Assembly: GCF_024199925.1 (NCBI RefSeq)
Contig: NZ_JANADR010000001.1
Span: forward strand, 7,505,501-7,569,500
DNA length: 64,000 nt
Source: Bradyrhizobium sp. CCGUVB1N3
GTDB lineage: Bacteria; Pseudomonadota; Alphaproteobacteria; Rhizobiales; Xanthobacteraceae
Direction of reading: 5' to 3'
A program made the translations under genes and the position numbers. Positions 16,006-25,369 of this stretch are shown one piece after another (positions within the stretch are counted from its first letter, which is position 1; each line of letters starts with the position of its first letter). The notes under the pieces were generated by a model. That model had not been told where the DNA came from. It worked only from the letters and a program-made list of their open reading frames with translations, and made no database searches.

Positions 16006-16197
16006 TTACCGCTGGACGGGAAAAACTGCTTTCGCGGCGAACCCCTGCCAGCCGTTGACGTCGAGCTTGATCTCGTTGCCGCCGCTCCTCCACAAAACGT
16101 GGCCCTTCAGCTTTTCATTGGTCAGATTCACCACGAAGAATTCGTGCCGTCCGCCGCCCTTCATTGCTCCCTTTTCGCCTTCTCTTTCCTTACTCAT
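16006..16197 (-). CDS. Small hypothetical protein
   Basis: A 63-aa frame starting MSKEREGEKGAMKGGGRHEF with FFVVNLTNEKLKGHVLWRSG and VNGWQGFAAKAVFPVQR. The patterned strands look like a genuine folded domain but I know no family. It is followed in frame, after a single TAA, by another conserved-looking stretch (15862-15996). The 200 bases to the group II intron hold only IS3-related exon sequence. Confidence 0.4.
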   Translation of the reverse strand: MSKEREGEKGAMKGGGRHEFFVVNLTNEKLKGHVLWRSGGNEIKLDVNGWQGFAAKAVFPVQR

Positions 16198-16406
16198 CAC
16201 CGGCCCTCATGGCTCCCCTCCGCGCGAACGGCAGATTCGCCGGAGTCTGCTGACGTGATCCCGCCGTCTCAACTATCTGATCTGGTGGGCTGGCAGCCAC
16301 ATCCGGCCCGCAGTTCGCGGATACCGGCAACCCTTGTAGAGGTGGGTCGGGCACCAGTTCCTGGCTTGCTCGCGGGCATAACCACGCGGCCAACTGGTAG
16401 GGGATG

Positions 16407-18297
16407 GTGCGCCACGACGGCGCGAAGAAGGAGGTAGATCAATTGACCTAAAGCCTTCAAGCAGCCTTGCTGTGCAAGAGATGAGGGTAGGCCCCTCGGG
16501 CTCGGATTGCAGGATCAGAGTCCAAACCACCACAAGCTGCTTCGACACAACGGTCGAGGTGGTGAGCGTTGTTGGAAAAGGCGGGCGCAAGCCCGTCAGG
16601 TAAGCCTCAGGAAGGCGAGCGGAAGCGAACCGCCGATGAAGCATCGAAAACCAGTACAGACGTTGTCGAAACCAAGGGTTCAACCCTTCCTTGGGAGCAA
16701 GCCTATCGGGAGCCTGGTTACTGGATGGGTGACGACCGGTGTAGAGGCGGCGCGATCCTGATGGCAGGCTCTTACACGGAACGTGGGAATCTGGGTCGTG
16801 ATGCCAAGGGAGAACCTGAAAGCGGCAGCACCGCTGAGGGGAGAGTACCGATGCACGGCGCAGGGGCGGACGGGTTCGCAGTAGTGATGAAGCCTGGTAA
16901 TGCAGGTGGAGCGAAGGGACCCGATCATCTGGCCAACGACAACAGCCAACCCGCAATGGGGATGAACTGATGTCCGAGGCAAAGCCGTATGATATCTCCA
17001 AGCACCTTGTTTGGCAGGCTTGGAAACAGGTCAAAGCAAACCAAGGGGCCGCGGGCGTGGATGGCGTCTCCGTCGCGGCGTTCGAAAAGGACCTGAAGAG
17101 GAATCTCTACAAGGTCTGGAATCGCATGTCGTCGGGGACGTATTTTCCACCGCCTGTTCGTCTCGTGGAAATCCCCAAATCCGATGGCAAGAGTGTCAGG
17201 AAACTCGGCATTCCCGCCGTCGGAGACCGAGTGGCCCAGACAGTCGCAAAGATGGTCATAGAAAAGGAAGTGGAGCCAGTCTTCCACCCCGACTCTTACG
17301 GCTATCGGCCCGGACGCTCTGCGCTCGATGCGGTGGGGAAGGCGCGCGAGCGCTGCTGGAAATTCGATTGGGTCATAGACTTGGACATCAAGTCGTTCTT
17401 CGATACGATTCCATGGGACCTGATGGAAAAAGCTGTAGCCCACCATGTGGAATTGGGCTGGGTTCGTCTCTACGTCAGACGGTGGCTGCAAGCCACCGTG
17501 GAGCGGAAAGACGGGACCCGCGACGAGCGAACACGAGGAACCCCTCAGGGTTCTGTCGTCTCGCCCGTACTCTCCAATCTCTTCATGCATTATTGTTTCG
17601 ATGCATGGATGCAACGGACCTTCTCACACCTGCGCTTCGAAAGATTCGCTGATGATGCGATCGTCCATTGCAGGAGTGAGGAGGAGGCCAAAGCCGTACT
17701 GGGAGCGATCCGTAATCGCCTTGCCGAGTGCGGTCTGGAACTCCACCCGGAGAAAACCCGGATCGTCTACTGCAAGGACAACAATCGGAGCGGGGGGTAC
17801 GAGCAAATCACGTTCGACTTCCTCGGCTACACGTTCCGGCCGCGCAAAGCTCGGGACAGCAAGGGTGAGAAGTTTGTCAGCCTCGCACCGGCCATCAGCC
17901 GCAAGGCAGCCAAGGGAATCCGGCAGGCTATCCGCGAATGGCGGGTGACAAGCAGGAGCAACCAAACGCTGGAAGACCTAGCCAAACTGATCGACCCTGT
18001 CGCGAGAGGATGGCTGAACTACTACGGGCGGTATTACCGCTCGGAGTGCGTCAACGTCCTTCGTCACGTCAACATGGTGCTCACCCGGTGGGTGATGGGG
18101 AAATATAAAAGGTTCAAGCGCCGGAAAACTGCGGCCATATACTGGCTAGGACGTCTCGCAAAACGAGCGCCAAGCCTGCTGTATCTGTGGAAAGTCGGCA
18201 TCAGACCAACGGCTGGATGATAGAAGCCGGATGAAGCGCGAGCTTCACGTCCGGATTCGTGAGCGCCTGGGGGTGAAATTCCCCCGGGCGACTCGAC
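16407..18297 (+). mobile_element. Group II intron with reverse transcriptase ORF
   Basis: The 5' end GTGCGCC matches the group II consensus. A 560-base structured region follows, then the RT gene, then domain V (AGCCGGATGAAGCGCGAGC.., about 18219-18254) and domain VI, a GGGGG/CCCCC hairpin with the unpaired A in GGGCGACTC, ending ..CTCGAC. Flanking exons ..GGGGATG and CGTAGCC.. join to restore orfB codons of an IS3-type transposase, which fixes both borders to within a base or two. Length about 1891 bp; structure looks complete. Confidence 0.8.
16970..18220 (+). CDS. ltrA: Group II intron reverse transcriptase/maturase
   Basis: A 416-aa intron-encoded protein that splices the intron RNA and copies it into DNA. 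RT blocks are in order: [10 protein letters not shown] (30-39), [30 protein letters not shown] (137-147, catalytic Asp), TPQGSVVSP (191-199) and FADD (226-229), which has Phe in place of the usual Tyr. A maturase/X region and the C-terminal [14 protein letters not shown] element follow. There is no HNH endonuclease domain, so integration would depend on host replication. It starts inside intron domain IV. Confidence 0.9.
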   Translation: MSEAKPYDISKHLVWQAWKQVKANQGAAGVDGVSVAAFEKDLKRNLYKVWNRMSSGTYFPPPVRLVEIPKSDGKSVRKLGIPAVGDRVAQTVAKMVIEKEVEPVFHPDSYGYRPGRSALDAVGKARERCWKFDWVIDLDIKSFFDTIPWDLMEKAVAHHVELGWVRLYVRRWLQATVERKDGTRDERTRGTPQGSVVSPVLSNLFMHYCFDAWMQRTFSHLRFERFADDAIVHCRSEEEAKAVLGAIRNRLAECGLELHPEKTRIVYCKDNNRSGGYEQITFDFLGYTFRPRKARDSKGEKFVSLAPAISRKAAKGIRQAIREWRVTSRSNQTLEDLAKLIDPVARGWLNYYGRYYRSECVNVLRHVNMVLTRWVMGKYKRFKRRKTAAIYWLGRLAKRAPSLLYLWKVGIRPTAG

Positions 18298-19136
18298 CGT
18301 AGCCGGTCGTCCGTTGCGGTGAGGTGGGCGGCATAGGCCGCGGGGGTCAGGTATTTCAACGATGAGTGAGGGCGTCGGAGATTGTAGTCGGCGATCCAGT
18401 TAGCGATCTTGCCGCGGGCGTCGTCGAGGTCGAAGAACAGGGTCTCGTTGAGCAGCTCATCGCGCATGCGCCCATTAAGGCTTTCGATGAAGCCGTTCTG
18501 CATCGGCTTGCCGGGCGCGATAAAGTGCCAATCGATAGCGGCATCCTTGCACCAGGCGAGCATGGCATTGCAGGTGAACTCTGTGCCATGATCGGACACG
18601 ATCATTCCCGGCTTGCCGCGTTGTTCGACGATTGCTGTGAGTTCGCGGGCGACGCGCCGTCCGGAGATTGACGTATCGGGAATCGCCCCCAGACATTCCT
18701 TGGTCACGTCATCGATGATGCTGAGGATCCGGAAGCGCCGGCCGTTGGCAAACTGGTCGTGGACAAAGTCCAGTGACCAGCGCGCGTTGGGCTTGGCCTC
18801 CATTAGGATCGGGGCCCGGGTCCCTACAGCCTTGCGGCGGGCTCGCCGCTTGCGGACGACGAGTCCTTCCTCCCGATAAAGCCTGTAGATCCGGTTGATC
18901 CCCGATGGCTCACCCTCCCGCCGCAGCAGGACGAACAGCCGGCGGTAGCCGAAGCGCCGCCGCTCGTTGGCGAGATCGCGCAGCCGGCCCCGCAGTTCTG
19001 CCTCTGGAGGGCGGCTCGAGCAATAGCGGATCATCTTCCGATCCGCGCCGACGATCGAGCAGGCCCGCCATTCCGACAGGCTCATGACAGCCTGCAGATG
19101 CGCGACAGCAGCGCGCTTGGCGGCGGGCCCTACCAT
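18298..19136 (-). pseudogene. IS3-type transposase OrfB, 3' end split by the intron
   Basis: The DDE integrase-like half: [37 protein letters not shown] (first Asp), [10 protein letters not shown] (second Asp) and [18 protein letters not shown] (Glu). It is made by -1 frameshifting from orfA at AAAAAAATGG near 19135. The last IS codons (TDDRLR) run straight into intron sequence; without splicing, the product ends with about 27 foreign residues. RNA splicing on this strand is impossible because the intron lies antisense to orfB, so the insertion truncates the native C-terminus. Confidence 0.75.
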
Positions 19137-19396
19137 TTTTTTGAAAGAAGCTCGCGAAGGGCGGCCACATCGAGCATCTGCTCAGCCAGAAGCTTCTTCA
19201 ACTTCGCGTTCTCCTCTTCCAAGGCCTTCAGTCGCTTGGCCTCGGAGACATCCATGCCGCCGAATTTGGCCCTCCAATTGTAGATTGTCGCCTCGGAGAT
19301 CCCGTGCTTGCGAGCCAGGTCAGCCGTCTTCGCCCCAGCCTCATGCTCCTTCAATATCGCGATAATCTGCTCTTCCGAAAACCTTGCTCGCTTCAT
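19130..19396 (-). CDS. IS3-type transposase OrfA
   Basis: An 88-aa DNA-binding component: an HTH ([40 protein letters not shown]) and a C-terminal leucine zipper ([20 protein letters not shown]). It ends LSKKW and overlaps orfB by 7 bases at the A7 run that allows the frameshifted OrfAB fusion. The ATG at 19396 is the family's usual start. Confidence 0.85.
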   Translation of the reverse strand: MKRARFSEEQIIAILKEHEAGAKTADLARKHGISEATIYNWRAKFGGMDVSEAKRLKALEEENAKLKKLLAEQMLDVAALRELLSKKW

Positions 19397-19599
19397 CTGT
19401 CCGTCCTTCTGTGGGCCGGACTCTAACTCCATTTGGAGGAAATACGCAGTGGCAGGTCAGTCGCACCATCTAATGGTATCCCCAATATCAGGGGGGCAAA
19501 TACGTGCTTCGCCGAAGAGCGCACTGGAGCATAATGGTAAGGCAGACGGTTGCATGGCTGTGGTCCTTCGAGAATCAGTATATGTGTGGGTGAAAAAAG

Positions 19600-20541
19600 C
19601 TATCGCTGTAGGTCAACGGCGGGCGGCAGATATCGCGCTTCCGCACGTGCGAGTTCGTCGTACCCCAACAGATCGAAGACATCCTCAAGCGTGGCGACGC
19701 TTGGTTCAATGGTGGCAATGCCCTCCTCAGCGATAATGCGGCCGCAGACGTGCCGCATTGCCGCTATTGCAGCCCGCATGGAGTGATTGGCCCAAATCAC
19801 GGTGGAAATGCGGGCATCCCGATATGCCGAGACGGGAGTTCGGTAGTATTTCGTTGGAACGATGACGACCGGCAGCCGATTCTGCCAGGCACTGACAAAC
19901 GAAAGGATCTCGTCCGCGCTGCTCTTTCGTGAGTGGATAAGGATCGCATCGGCTCCCGCGTCAGCGTAAGCGTGAGCGCGCAAAATTGCTTCGTCCATTC
20001 CATGGCCGCCGATCAGGGCTTCGATCCGCGCAACGAGGATCAGGTCATCCGCGACTGTATCCTTCACGGCCCGCAGACGGCCGGAGAATTCAGTGATGTC
20101 AGCGAGCGGATGGCGTTCGCCAACAAATGAGTTCATTTTCGGAAAACAGCTGTCCTCGAGCGCGACGCCAGCCGCGCCACGCTGACGAAGCTTGCGCGCC
20201 AGGAGGCGTGCATTATTGAAGTTCCCAAAGCCGCCATCGCCGTCAACGAGCACAGGAAGAGCGGTCGAGTCCACGATGCGCTCGACCACGTCGACGACAT
20301 GGCTCCATGAAGCTTCGTTGGCATCGCGGTAGCCGAGAGAGCAGGCAATCGACAGGCCCGACGCCCAGAGACCCTTGAATCCTGCGCGTTTGGCGATCGC
20401 GCCGGAGAGTCCGTCATGCGCTTCCATGAGGAAGGAGAGCTCGTTATTGGAGCAGACCTGAGCGCGCAGCATTTCTACGGACGAAGAGACAGCCCATTGG
20501 TGGGGGCCGTTATCGAAGACATATTGTGGTTGATGTTGCAT
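19600..20541 (-). CDS. PEP mutase / isocitrate lyase superfamily enzyme
   Basis: A 313-aa alpha/beta-barrel enzyme closest in motifs to phosphoenolpyruvate mutase, which makes phosphonopyruvate. Seen: FLMEAHDGLSGAIAKRAGFK, LWASGLSIACSLGYRDANE, metal ligands in VLVDGDGGFGNF (Asp 100, Asp 102), and EDSCFPKMNS (129-138). The mutase signature is EDKxxxxxNS; here the Lys is Ser 131, while the gating-loop Lys 135 and Asn 137 are kept. The reaction could be mutase, phosphonopyruvate hydrolase or another lyase. No decarboxylase or aminotransferase for phosphonate synthesis adjoins it. The ATG at 20541 has an AAGGA site; a longer start at 20619 is less likely. Confidence 0.7.
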   Translation of the reverse strand: MQHQPQYVFDNGPHQWAVSSSVEMLRAQVCSNNELSFLMEAHDGLSGAIAKRAGFKGLWASGLSIACSLGYRDANEASWSHVVDVVERIVDSTALPVLVDGDGGFGNFNNARLLARKLRQRGAAGVALEDSCFPKMNSFVGERHPLADITEFSGRLRAVKDTVADDLILVARIEALIGGHGMDEAILRAHAYADAGADAILIHSRKSSADEILSFVSAWQNRLPVVIVPTKYYRTPVSAYRDARISTVIWANHSMRAAIAAMRHVCGRIIAEEGIATIEPSVATLEDVFDLLGYDELARAEARYLPPAVDLQR

Positions 20542-20641
20542 GCCGAAATCCTTGCAGGTCACGTTCGACCTGCCGACGTCATCAACCGAAAGGTGACATA
20601 TCTCTGTCATGTAGATCAATTGCTAGCGTTGGTAGTTGACT

Positions 20642-21297
20642 GAGACGCGAAATTGCTATGTCGCAGTCGAATTGATGCAGGGCGTCGCTGCTGCCGCCCT
20701 GGCAGTTATGATACGTGCGATCGTTGGTGGGTAGAATTCAAAAGACTCGCGTTCGATCGGTGTCAATTTGCCCACCGAGTCTGTGGTCGCTGCATCAATG
20801 TTGATCGTGGCAGTCTTCGCATAGTTGCGGCCCCCCGCCGCGCGCTAAGCCCCTAGGCTCATCGCATTGTAGGCCCCTTTGGTTGCTAAGACCGTTCGAG
20901 TGGTCAAACTAACCCGACGGGGCTGTTCCCGTCGACCGGGATCACGACGGCACCTCAAGTTGCACAATAGTTGTCTGAAACAGTGTTTCAGGAGCATAGG
21001 CACTCTGAGCGAGCACCTGCGAGGTCGAGATCAAGCGTCTCTGATGCCGACTGTCGAAGTTGCGACAGGCTGTCGGGGAAGACACGTCAGCTTGAGAAAA
21101 TATTCTTACAAATCAAGCCTCTCGCAATTGGCACAAGCCTTGAACGATGGATATCATCCAGCATCGCCTCCTTAACGAGTCGGAGTGATGGCTTACATTA
21201 TTGGCGCCTCTCAGTTCACTAAATGCGGCGGGTGTGAATTCGATCGCTCCAGCGTCGCTATGCGCCTAGACGCGCGTCCGCGCACGAGTTTTTCACC
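20642..21297. other. Gene-free region upstream of the T6SS
   Basis: No convincing gene. It holds a 7-base hairpin CGACGGG/CCCGTCG (20915-20934), the palindrome listed separately, and a near -24/-12 match TTGGCACAAGCCTTGAA (21128-21144) in which the essential GC is GA. Promoters for the PEP-mutase-like gene and for tssA must lie here. Confidence 0.5.
20975..20991. promoter_or_regulatory. Perfect palindrome upstream of tssA
   Basis: CTGAAACAGTGTTTCAG is a perfect 7-base inverted repeat with a 3-base centre, 307 bases before the tssA start and 434 after the PEP-mutase-like start. Its form suits a dimeric regulator. No cognate regulator is evident. Confidence 0.35.
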
Positions 21298-22905
21298 GTG
21301 ATCGAACACGTGGGCATAGCGGTTAGTGCCGCCACCGATGCGCGCGCGTTCTGCGGCGCCGCACCTGTGCCGGGCGCCTTGCCTGCCGGCGCTGACGTAC
21401 GTGATGCGGCCGACTTTGAGCAGCTCGAAGCCGAGGTGCGGCGCATGGATGCCGACGGACCAGCAGCGGTCGATTGGCGGAAAGTCTGTAAGCTGTCGCT
21501 TCATCTCCTGGCGAACCAGTCAAAAGACATTCTGATTGCCTGTTGGGCTGTCTATGGTCTCTTTCGCATCGAGGGATATCAGGGTCTTGCCGTGGGACTA
21601 GAAATCTTGCGCGGCATGATAGGCGTACATTGGGAAGGGCTTTATCCTCCGATCAAGCGGGAACGTGCACGGGTTGGCGCGGTCGATTGGCTCGTCGGTC
21701 GCCTTGGTCCGGCTGTGGCCGAAACTGCGGCGACTGAAGCCGATTATCCGGCGGTGCTTGCCGCCTATGAAGCGCTTGATGATCTGGATCGCCAGTTCGG
21801 CGAGAAATTGATCAACGAGCAGGTTGCCTTGGGCGAGCTTTTCCGGGCGCTGAAACCGCATTACGAGGAAGCCAAACGCGCGGCCGCCGAGGCCGCGGGT
21901 CGCATGGCCGACGCGGTCGGTGCTGCCGAGGAGACCTCGGCCGCGCCGGCGGAGGCTGCGCCGCCGGTTGACGGGGCTCAACGGGCGGCACCACCTCTGG
22001 CGGTCCTGGGCGGCGTCGATGGCGACTGGGCCGAGTTCACGCTGCGTTTGCCCGATATGCTCCGGCAGGCAGCCGCCGCCATGCGCGTCGCATCGCCGAC
22101 AAACCCGAAGGCCTATCTGCTCAATCGCGTCGGCTCGTGGATGCGTTTTGACGCGCTTCCGCCCGAGTCGGGTGGGCGCACCGCGGTGTTTCCGCCTGGC
22201 GATAGCATCGTCGCGTTAGAAGCAAAGGTGGGGGCCGGTCAGCACGCCGAGGTCGTGAATTTGGCCGAAGAGATCGCCTGGACGGGACCGTTCTGGCTCG
22301 ACGCTCACCGGCATGCAGCCGAGGCGCTGGAGCAAATGGGGTCGTCATTCGAGACTGCGGCCACGGTGGTACGCGGGGCGGTAACCATGCTGGTTACACG
22401 CTATCCGCGGATCTTGGAGTTTCATTTCAACAACGGTAGGTCGTTTGCAGATGACGAAACGCGTGCCTGGGCCGCCGCGGTGATAGACGTGGCGACGAGC
22501 CCTGATCCCGTCGAGGAGGCGGTCGCTGACGCATACAAGCTCATCGGAGGCGGACAGCCGCAGGCGGCGCTGGAGAGGCTGTCGCGTGCGCTGGATGGCG
22601 CGACCGGCGAACGTGCGCGTTTCGTTGGCCAGCTTGCGCAAGCACGTTTCTGCGTCGACATCGGATTCGTCACGACCGCCGTCCCCCTGCTCGAGCACAT
22701 TGAAGGGGTTGTCGCTAAGCGCGACCTGGAAAGTTGGGAGCCCGCGCTTGCGCTTGAGGCTGCTGAACTGCGCTTCCGCGCAATGACCCATTCCGAGTCG
22801 CAACAGATGATCGACGAGCCTCGCCGTCGCCTCGCGCTGGAGCAGATCCGAATTCGAGCAGCACGGATCGACATCGCACGGGCGAGCCGCCTCGGTCGCG
22901 GCTGA
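21298..22905 (+). CDS. tssA: T6SS protein TssA (ImpA family)
   Basis: TssA primes and caps the growing T6SS sheath. The 535-aa protein has the ImpA N-terminal domain (about 15-150: VDWRKVCKLSLHLLANQSKD, YQGLAVGLEILRGMIGVHWEGLYPPIKRE), a variable linker, and a C-terminal region (WLDAHRHAAEALEQMG; LEFHFNNGRSFADDETRAW) of the kind seen in TssA proteins with a VasJ-type tail. The GTG at 21298 lacks an obvious ribosome site, but no better start keeps the ALPAG element. It opens the tssABCEFG operon; tssB starts 34 bases on. Confidence 0.88.
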   Translation: MIEHVGIAVSAATDARAFCGAAPVPGALPAGADVRDAADFEQLEAEVRRMDADGPAAVDWRKVCKLSLHLLANQSKDILIACWAVYGLFRIEGYQGLAVGLEILRGMIGVHWEGLYPPIKRERARVGAVDWLVGRLGPAVAETAATEADYPAVLAAYEALDDLDRQFGEKLINEQVALGELFRALKPHYEEAKRAAAEAAGRMADAVGAAEETSAAPAEAAPPVDGAQRAAPPLAVLGGVDGDWAEFTLRLPDMLRQAAAAMRVASPTNPKAYLLNRVGSWMRFDALPPESGGRTAVFPPGDSIVALEAKVGAGQHAEVVNLAEEIAWTGPFWLDAHRHAAEALEQMGSSFETAATVVRGAVTMLVTRYPRILEFHFNNGRSFADDETRAWAAAVIDVATSPDPVEEAVADAYKLIGGGQPQAALERLSRALDGATGERARFVGQLAQARFCVDIGFVTTAVPLLEHIEGVVAKRDLESWEPALALEAAELRFRAMTHSESQQMIDEPRRRLALEQIRIRAARIDIARASRLGRG

Positions 22906-22939
22906 GTTCGTCAAAGCCAAAGGATTAACGGGAACTGGT

Positions 22940-23431
22940 ATGGCACAGGAAAGCTCGGTCGCTCCGAAGGAGCGCGTTAATATCCGCTTCAAGCCGGCAA
23001 CCGGCAACCTCAAGGAGGATGTCGAGCTGCCGCTCAAGCTGATGGTTTTGGGCGACTTCACCGGACGGGTCGATGATTGTTCCATTGAGGACCGAGAACT
23101 CGTCGATATCAACAAGGACAACTTTAACGAGGTCGTCAAAGGTAAGAAACTGAGCCTTGACATTTTGGCTGAGAACAAGCTCGACGAATCGCCTGAGGCC
23201 GGCAAGCTGTCAGTAACGCTGAAGTTTGAAAGCCTCAAGGATTTCGAGCCCGAGCGTGTTGCGCAACAAATCACAGAAGTTCGAGCGTTGACCGAATTGC
23301 GGGCCGCCCTGATTGCTCTCAAAAGCCCGCTTGGCAATGTGCCGAACTTCCGTAAAGCCATCCAGAACTTGCTCGAAGACGACAGCGCTAGGCCGCGGCT
23401 ACTTGGCGAGCTCACCGGCAAGCCGGAGTAA
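22940..23431 (+). CDS. tssB: T6SS contractile sheath small subunit TssB
   Basis: TssB (VipA/ImpB) pairs with TssC to build the contractile sheath around the Hcp tube. The 163-aa protein matches family length and shows NIRFKPATGNLKEDVELPLK, LKLMVLGDFTGR, VDINKDNFNEVVK and the long C-terminal helices with FRKAIQNLLED. It lies between tssA and tssC with 5 bases before tssC. The N-terminal helix that ClpV would recognise belongs to the partner TssC in most systems. Confidence 0.95.
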   Translation: MAQESSVAPKERVNIRFKPATGNLKEDVELPLKLMVLGDFTGRVDDCSIEDRELVDINKDNFNEVVKGKKLSLDILAENKLDESPEAGKLSVTLKFESLKDFEPERVAQQITEVRALTELRAALIALKSPLGNVPNFRKAIQNLLEDDSARPRLLGELTGKPE

Positions 23432-23436
23432 GTGGC

Positions 23437-24936
23437 ATGAGCGAGGGTGCTATGACTGACGCAAGCGCGCAGCAAACCGCCGAAGTCACTACTATGACGA
23501 CTGAGCTTTCGCTGCTTGATCAGGTTCTCGTCGAAACCAAAATCACCCCACGCGACGAGGGGTACGACATCGCCCGCCGGGGTGTTGCGGCTTTCCTTGC
23601 CGAGCTCGTCAAACCGGGGCGGGCCGATGGGAAGGTCAACAATGCGCTCATCGATCAGATGATCGCGGAGATCGATCGCAAGATCTCGGCTCAGCTCGAT
23701 ACCGTGCTGCATACCGAAGAGTTCAAAAAGCTCGAGGCGGCATGGCGCGGCCTCAAGTTCTTGGTCGACCGAACCGATTTTCGTCAGAACATCAAGATAG
23801 AACTTCTCGGCGTCTCCAAGGACGAGCTGATCACCGACTTCGAAGACAGCCCGGAGATCGTCAAGTCCGGTCTGTATAAGCTCGTCTACACAGCCGAGTT
23901 TGGCCAGTTTGGCGGCCAGCCCGTCGCAGCCATGATATCGGCCTACGAGTTTGGCAGTTCGAGCCAAGACGTTAAGCTCATGCGGTACATGAGCGCGGTG
24001 GGCGCCATGTCGCATTCGCCTGTCATCGCTTCAGCCGGGCCTGAGATGTTCGGCGTCGAAAAACATGAGGAGATCGCCAATCTCAAGGACCTCCAATCGA
24101 TTTTCGAGGGGCCGAAATATGCCAAGTGGAATTCGTTCCGCGAAAGCGAGGACGCTCGCTATTTCGGCTTGACGCTACCGCGGTTCCTTCTGCGCTTGCC
24201 CTATGGACCGGAGACGGTTCCAGTAAAGAGTTTCAACTATCAGGAAGCTTCGGATGGCGAGACAAACAACTATCTGTGGGGCAACGGCGCCTTTGCTTTC
24301 GCAACCCGCCTGACCGAAAGCTTCGCCAAGTACCGCTGGTGTCCAAACATTATCGGCCCACAGTCAGGTGGGGCGGTGGAGGACCTCAATCTGCATACCT
24401 TTGAATCGATGGGGCAGTTGCAAAGTAAAGTACCTACGGAGGTCCTCATCTCGGACCGGCGCGAGTTCGAGCTTGCAGAGCAGGGCTTCATTGCCCTGAC
24501 CATGCGCAAGGGCTCGGACAACGCCGCTTTCTTCTCGGCCAATTCCGTGCAGAAGCCGAAGTATTTCGGCAATACTCAGGAAGGGAAGGCAGCCGAGCTC
24601 AACTACAAGCTTGGTACCCAGCTGCCCTATATGTTCATCATCAACCGGTTCGCACACTATATCAAGGTGCTGCAGCGTGAAAACATCGGCTCGTGGAAGA
24701 GCAGGGAAGAGCTGCAGAGCGAGCTCAACAACTGGATCCGCCAGTATGTTTCCGATCAGCAGAATCCGTCGGCAGATGTCCGCTCGCGCCGTCCCTTGCG
24801 TAAGGCGGAGATCCACGTTGAAGATGTCGAAGGTGAGCCGGGCTGGTATCGCGTCGGCATATCCGTCGTCCCGCACCTGAAGTACATGGGCGCGGATTTT
24901 GCTTTGACGCTAAAGGGCAGGCTTGACAAGCAATGA
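23437..24936 (+). CDS. tssC: T6SS contractile sheath large subunit TssC
   Basis: TssC (VipB/ImpC) forms the outer wall of the sheath. The 499-aa product has the expected length and blocks: LEAAWRGLKFLVDRTDF, YEFGSSSQDVKLMRYMSAVG, RFLLRLPYGPETVPVKSF, LWGNGAFAFATRLTESFAKY, and a conserved C-terminal handle (VRSRRPLRKAEIHVEDVEGE; YRVGISVVPHLKYMGADF). A second Met at residue 6 is another possible start. There is only one tssC here, unlike loci with the paired genes. Any ClpV needed to recycle it must be encoded elsewhere. Confidence 0.95.
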   Translation: MSEGAMTDASAQQTAEVTTMTTELSLLDQVLVETKITPRDEGYDIARRGVAAFLAELVKPGRADGKVNNALIDQMIAEIDRKISAQLDTVLHTEEFKKLEAAWRGLKFLVDRTDFRQNIKIELLGVSKDELITDFEDSPEIVKSGLYKLVYTAEFGQFGGQPVAAMISAYEFGSSSQDVKLMRYMSAVGAMSHSPVIASAGPEMFGVEKHEEIANLKDLQSIFEGPKYAKWNSFRESEDARYFGLTLPRFLLRLPYGPETVPVKSFNYQEASDGETNNYLWGNGAFAFATRLTESFAKYRWCPNIIGPQSGGAVEDLNLHTFESMGQLQSKVPTEVLISDRREFELAEQGFIALTMRKGSDNAAFFSANSVQKPKYFGNTQEGKAAELNYKLGTQLPYMFIINRFAHYIKVLQRENIGSWKSREELQSELNNWIRQYVSDQQNPSADVRSRRPLRKAEIHVEDVEGEPGWYRVGISVVPHLKYMGADFALTLKGRLDKQ

Positions 24937-24951
24937 AGGGGTCGGCAGTCG

Positions 24952-25365
24952 ATGTTCGACCGCAGTCTTATTGAGCGCTTGGAAGAAGCAGCCGTGACCA
25001 GGGTCCCATCGCATCATCTTTCGTTCGACCGCCTCCGAGCGAGCATTCTGGACAATCTGCGCCGGATCTTGAACTCGCGCCAGGGCTGCTGCGAGACGCG
25101 ACCCGACTACGGCTTGCCAGATCTAAACGACGCGATCGGCCAGGGAGTTGACGCGGTTCGCGCGGTCGCTCGCATGCTCAAGCAGGAGATCGAGGCGTTC
25201 GAACCTCGATTGAAAAATGTTTCGATCCGCTTTCATGCCGATCCCGACAAGCCGTTACAGCTGACGTTCCAAGTAACCGCAATGGTGAACGATAACGACC
25301 AGGTCGAGCACGTCTCGTTTGACACGATCTTGAGCGACGACAGGCACGTCCTCTTGAGAGGCTAA
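24952..25365 (+). CDS. tssE: T6SS baseplate protein TssE (gp25-like)
   Basis: TssE is the gp25-like baseplate wedge component that starts sheath assembly. The 137-aa protein contains ILDNLRRILNSRQGCCETRP, the DYGLPD element, KQEIEAFEPRLKNVSIRF with the invariant EPRL motif, and a closing beta pair. It lies 15 bases after tssC and 4 before tssF. Length is typical. Confidence 0.93.
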   Translation: MFDRSLIERLEEAAVTRVPSHHLSFDRLRASILDNLRRILNSRQGCCETRPDYGLPDLNDAIGQGVDAVRAVARMLKQEIEAFEPRLKNVSIRFHADPDKPLQLTFQVTAMVNDNDQVEHVSFDTILSDDRHVLLRG

Positions 25366-25369
25366 AGCG

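Larger units (their letters stand above)
18298..19459 (-). mobile_element. IS3-type element interrupted by the group II intron
   Basis: orfA and orfB overlap at an A7 slippery run, the usual IS3 arrangement. The right end lies near 19459, where GGCAGGTCA follows the orfA leader; the exact end is not proved. The left part continues beyond the intron: minus-strand sequence before 16406 reads on as RIPYQL, like other orfB C-termini. I could not find a left terminal repeat, so the left border is undetermined. Confidence 0.6.

Noticed and set aside
16273..17034. 253-residue minus-strand frame across the intron 5' region
   Set aside because: It is antisense to structured intron RNA; only its last 45 codons overlap IS3 exon sequence.
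21128..21144. Sigma-54 promoter for tssA
   Set aside because: The invariant -12 GC is GA; kept as a weak observation only.
22345..24015. 556-residue minus-strand frame across tssA, tssB and tssC
   Set aside because: It is antisense to three clear T6SS genes and has a Ser/Leu/Arg-rich, motif-free composition.
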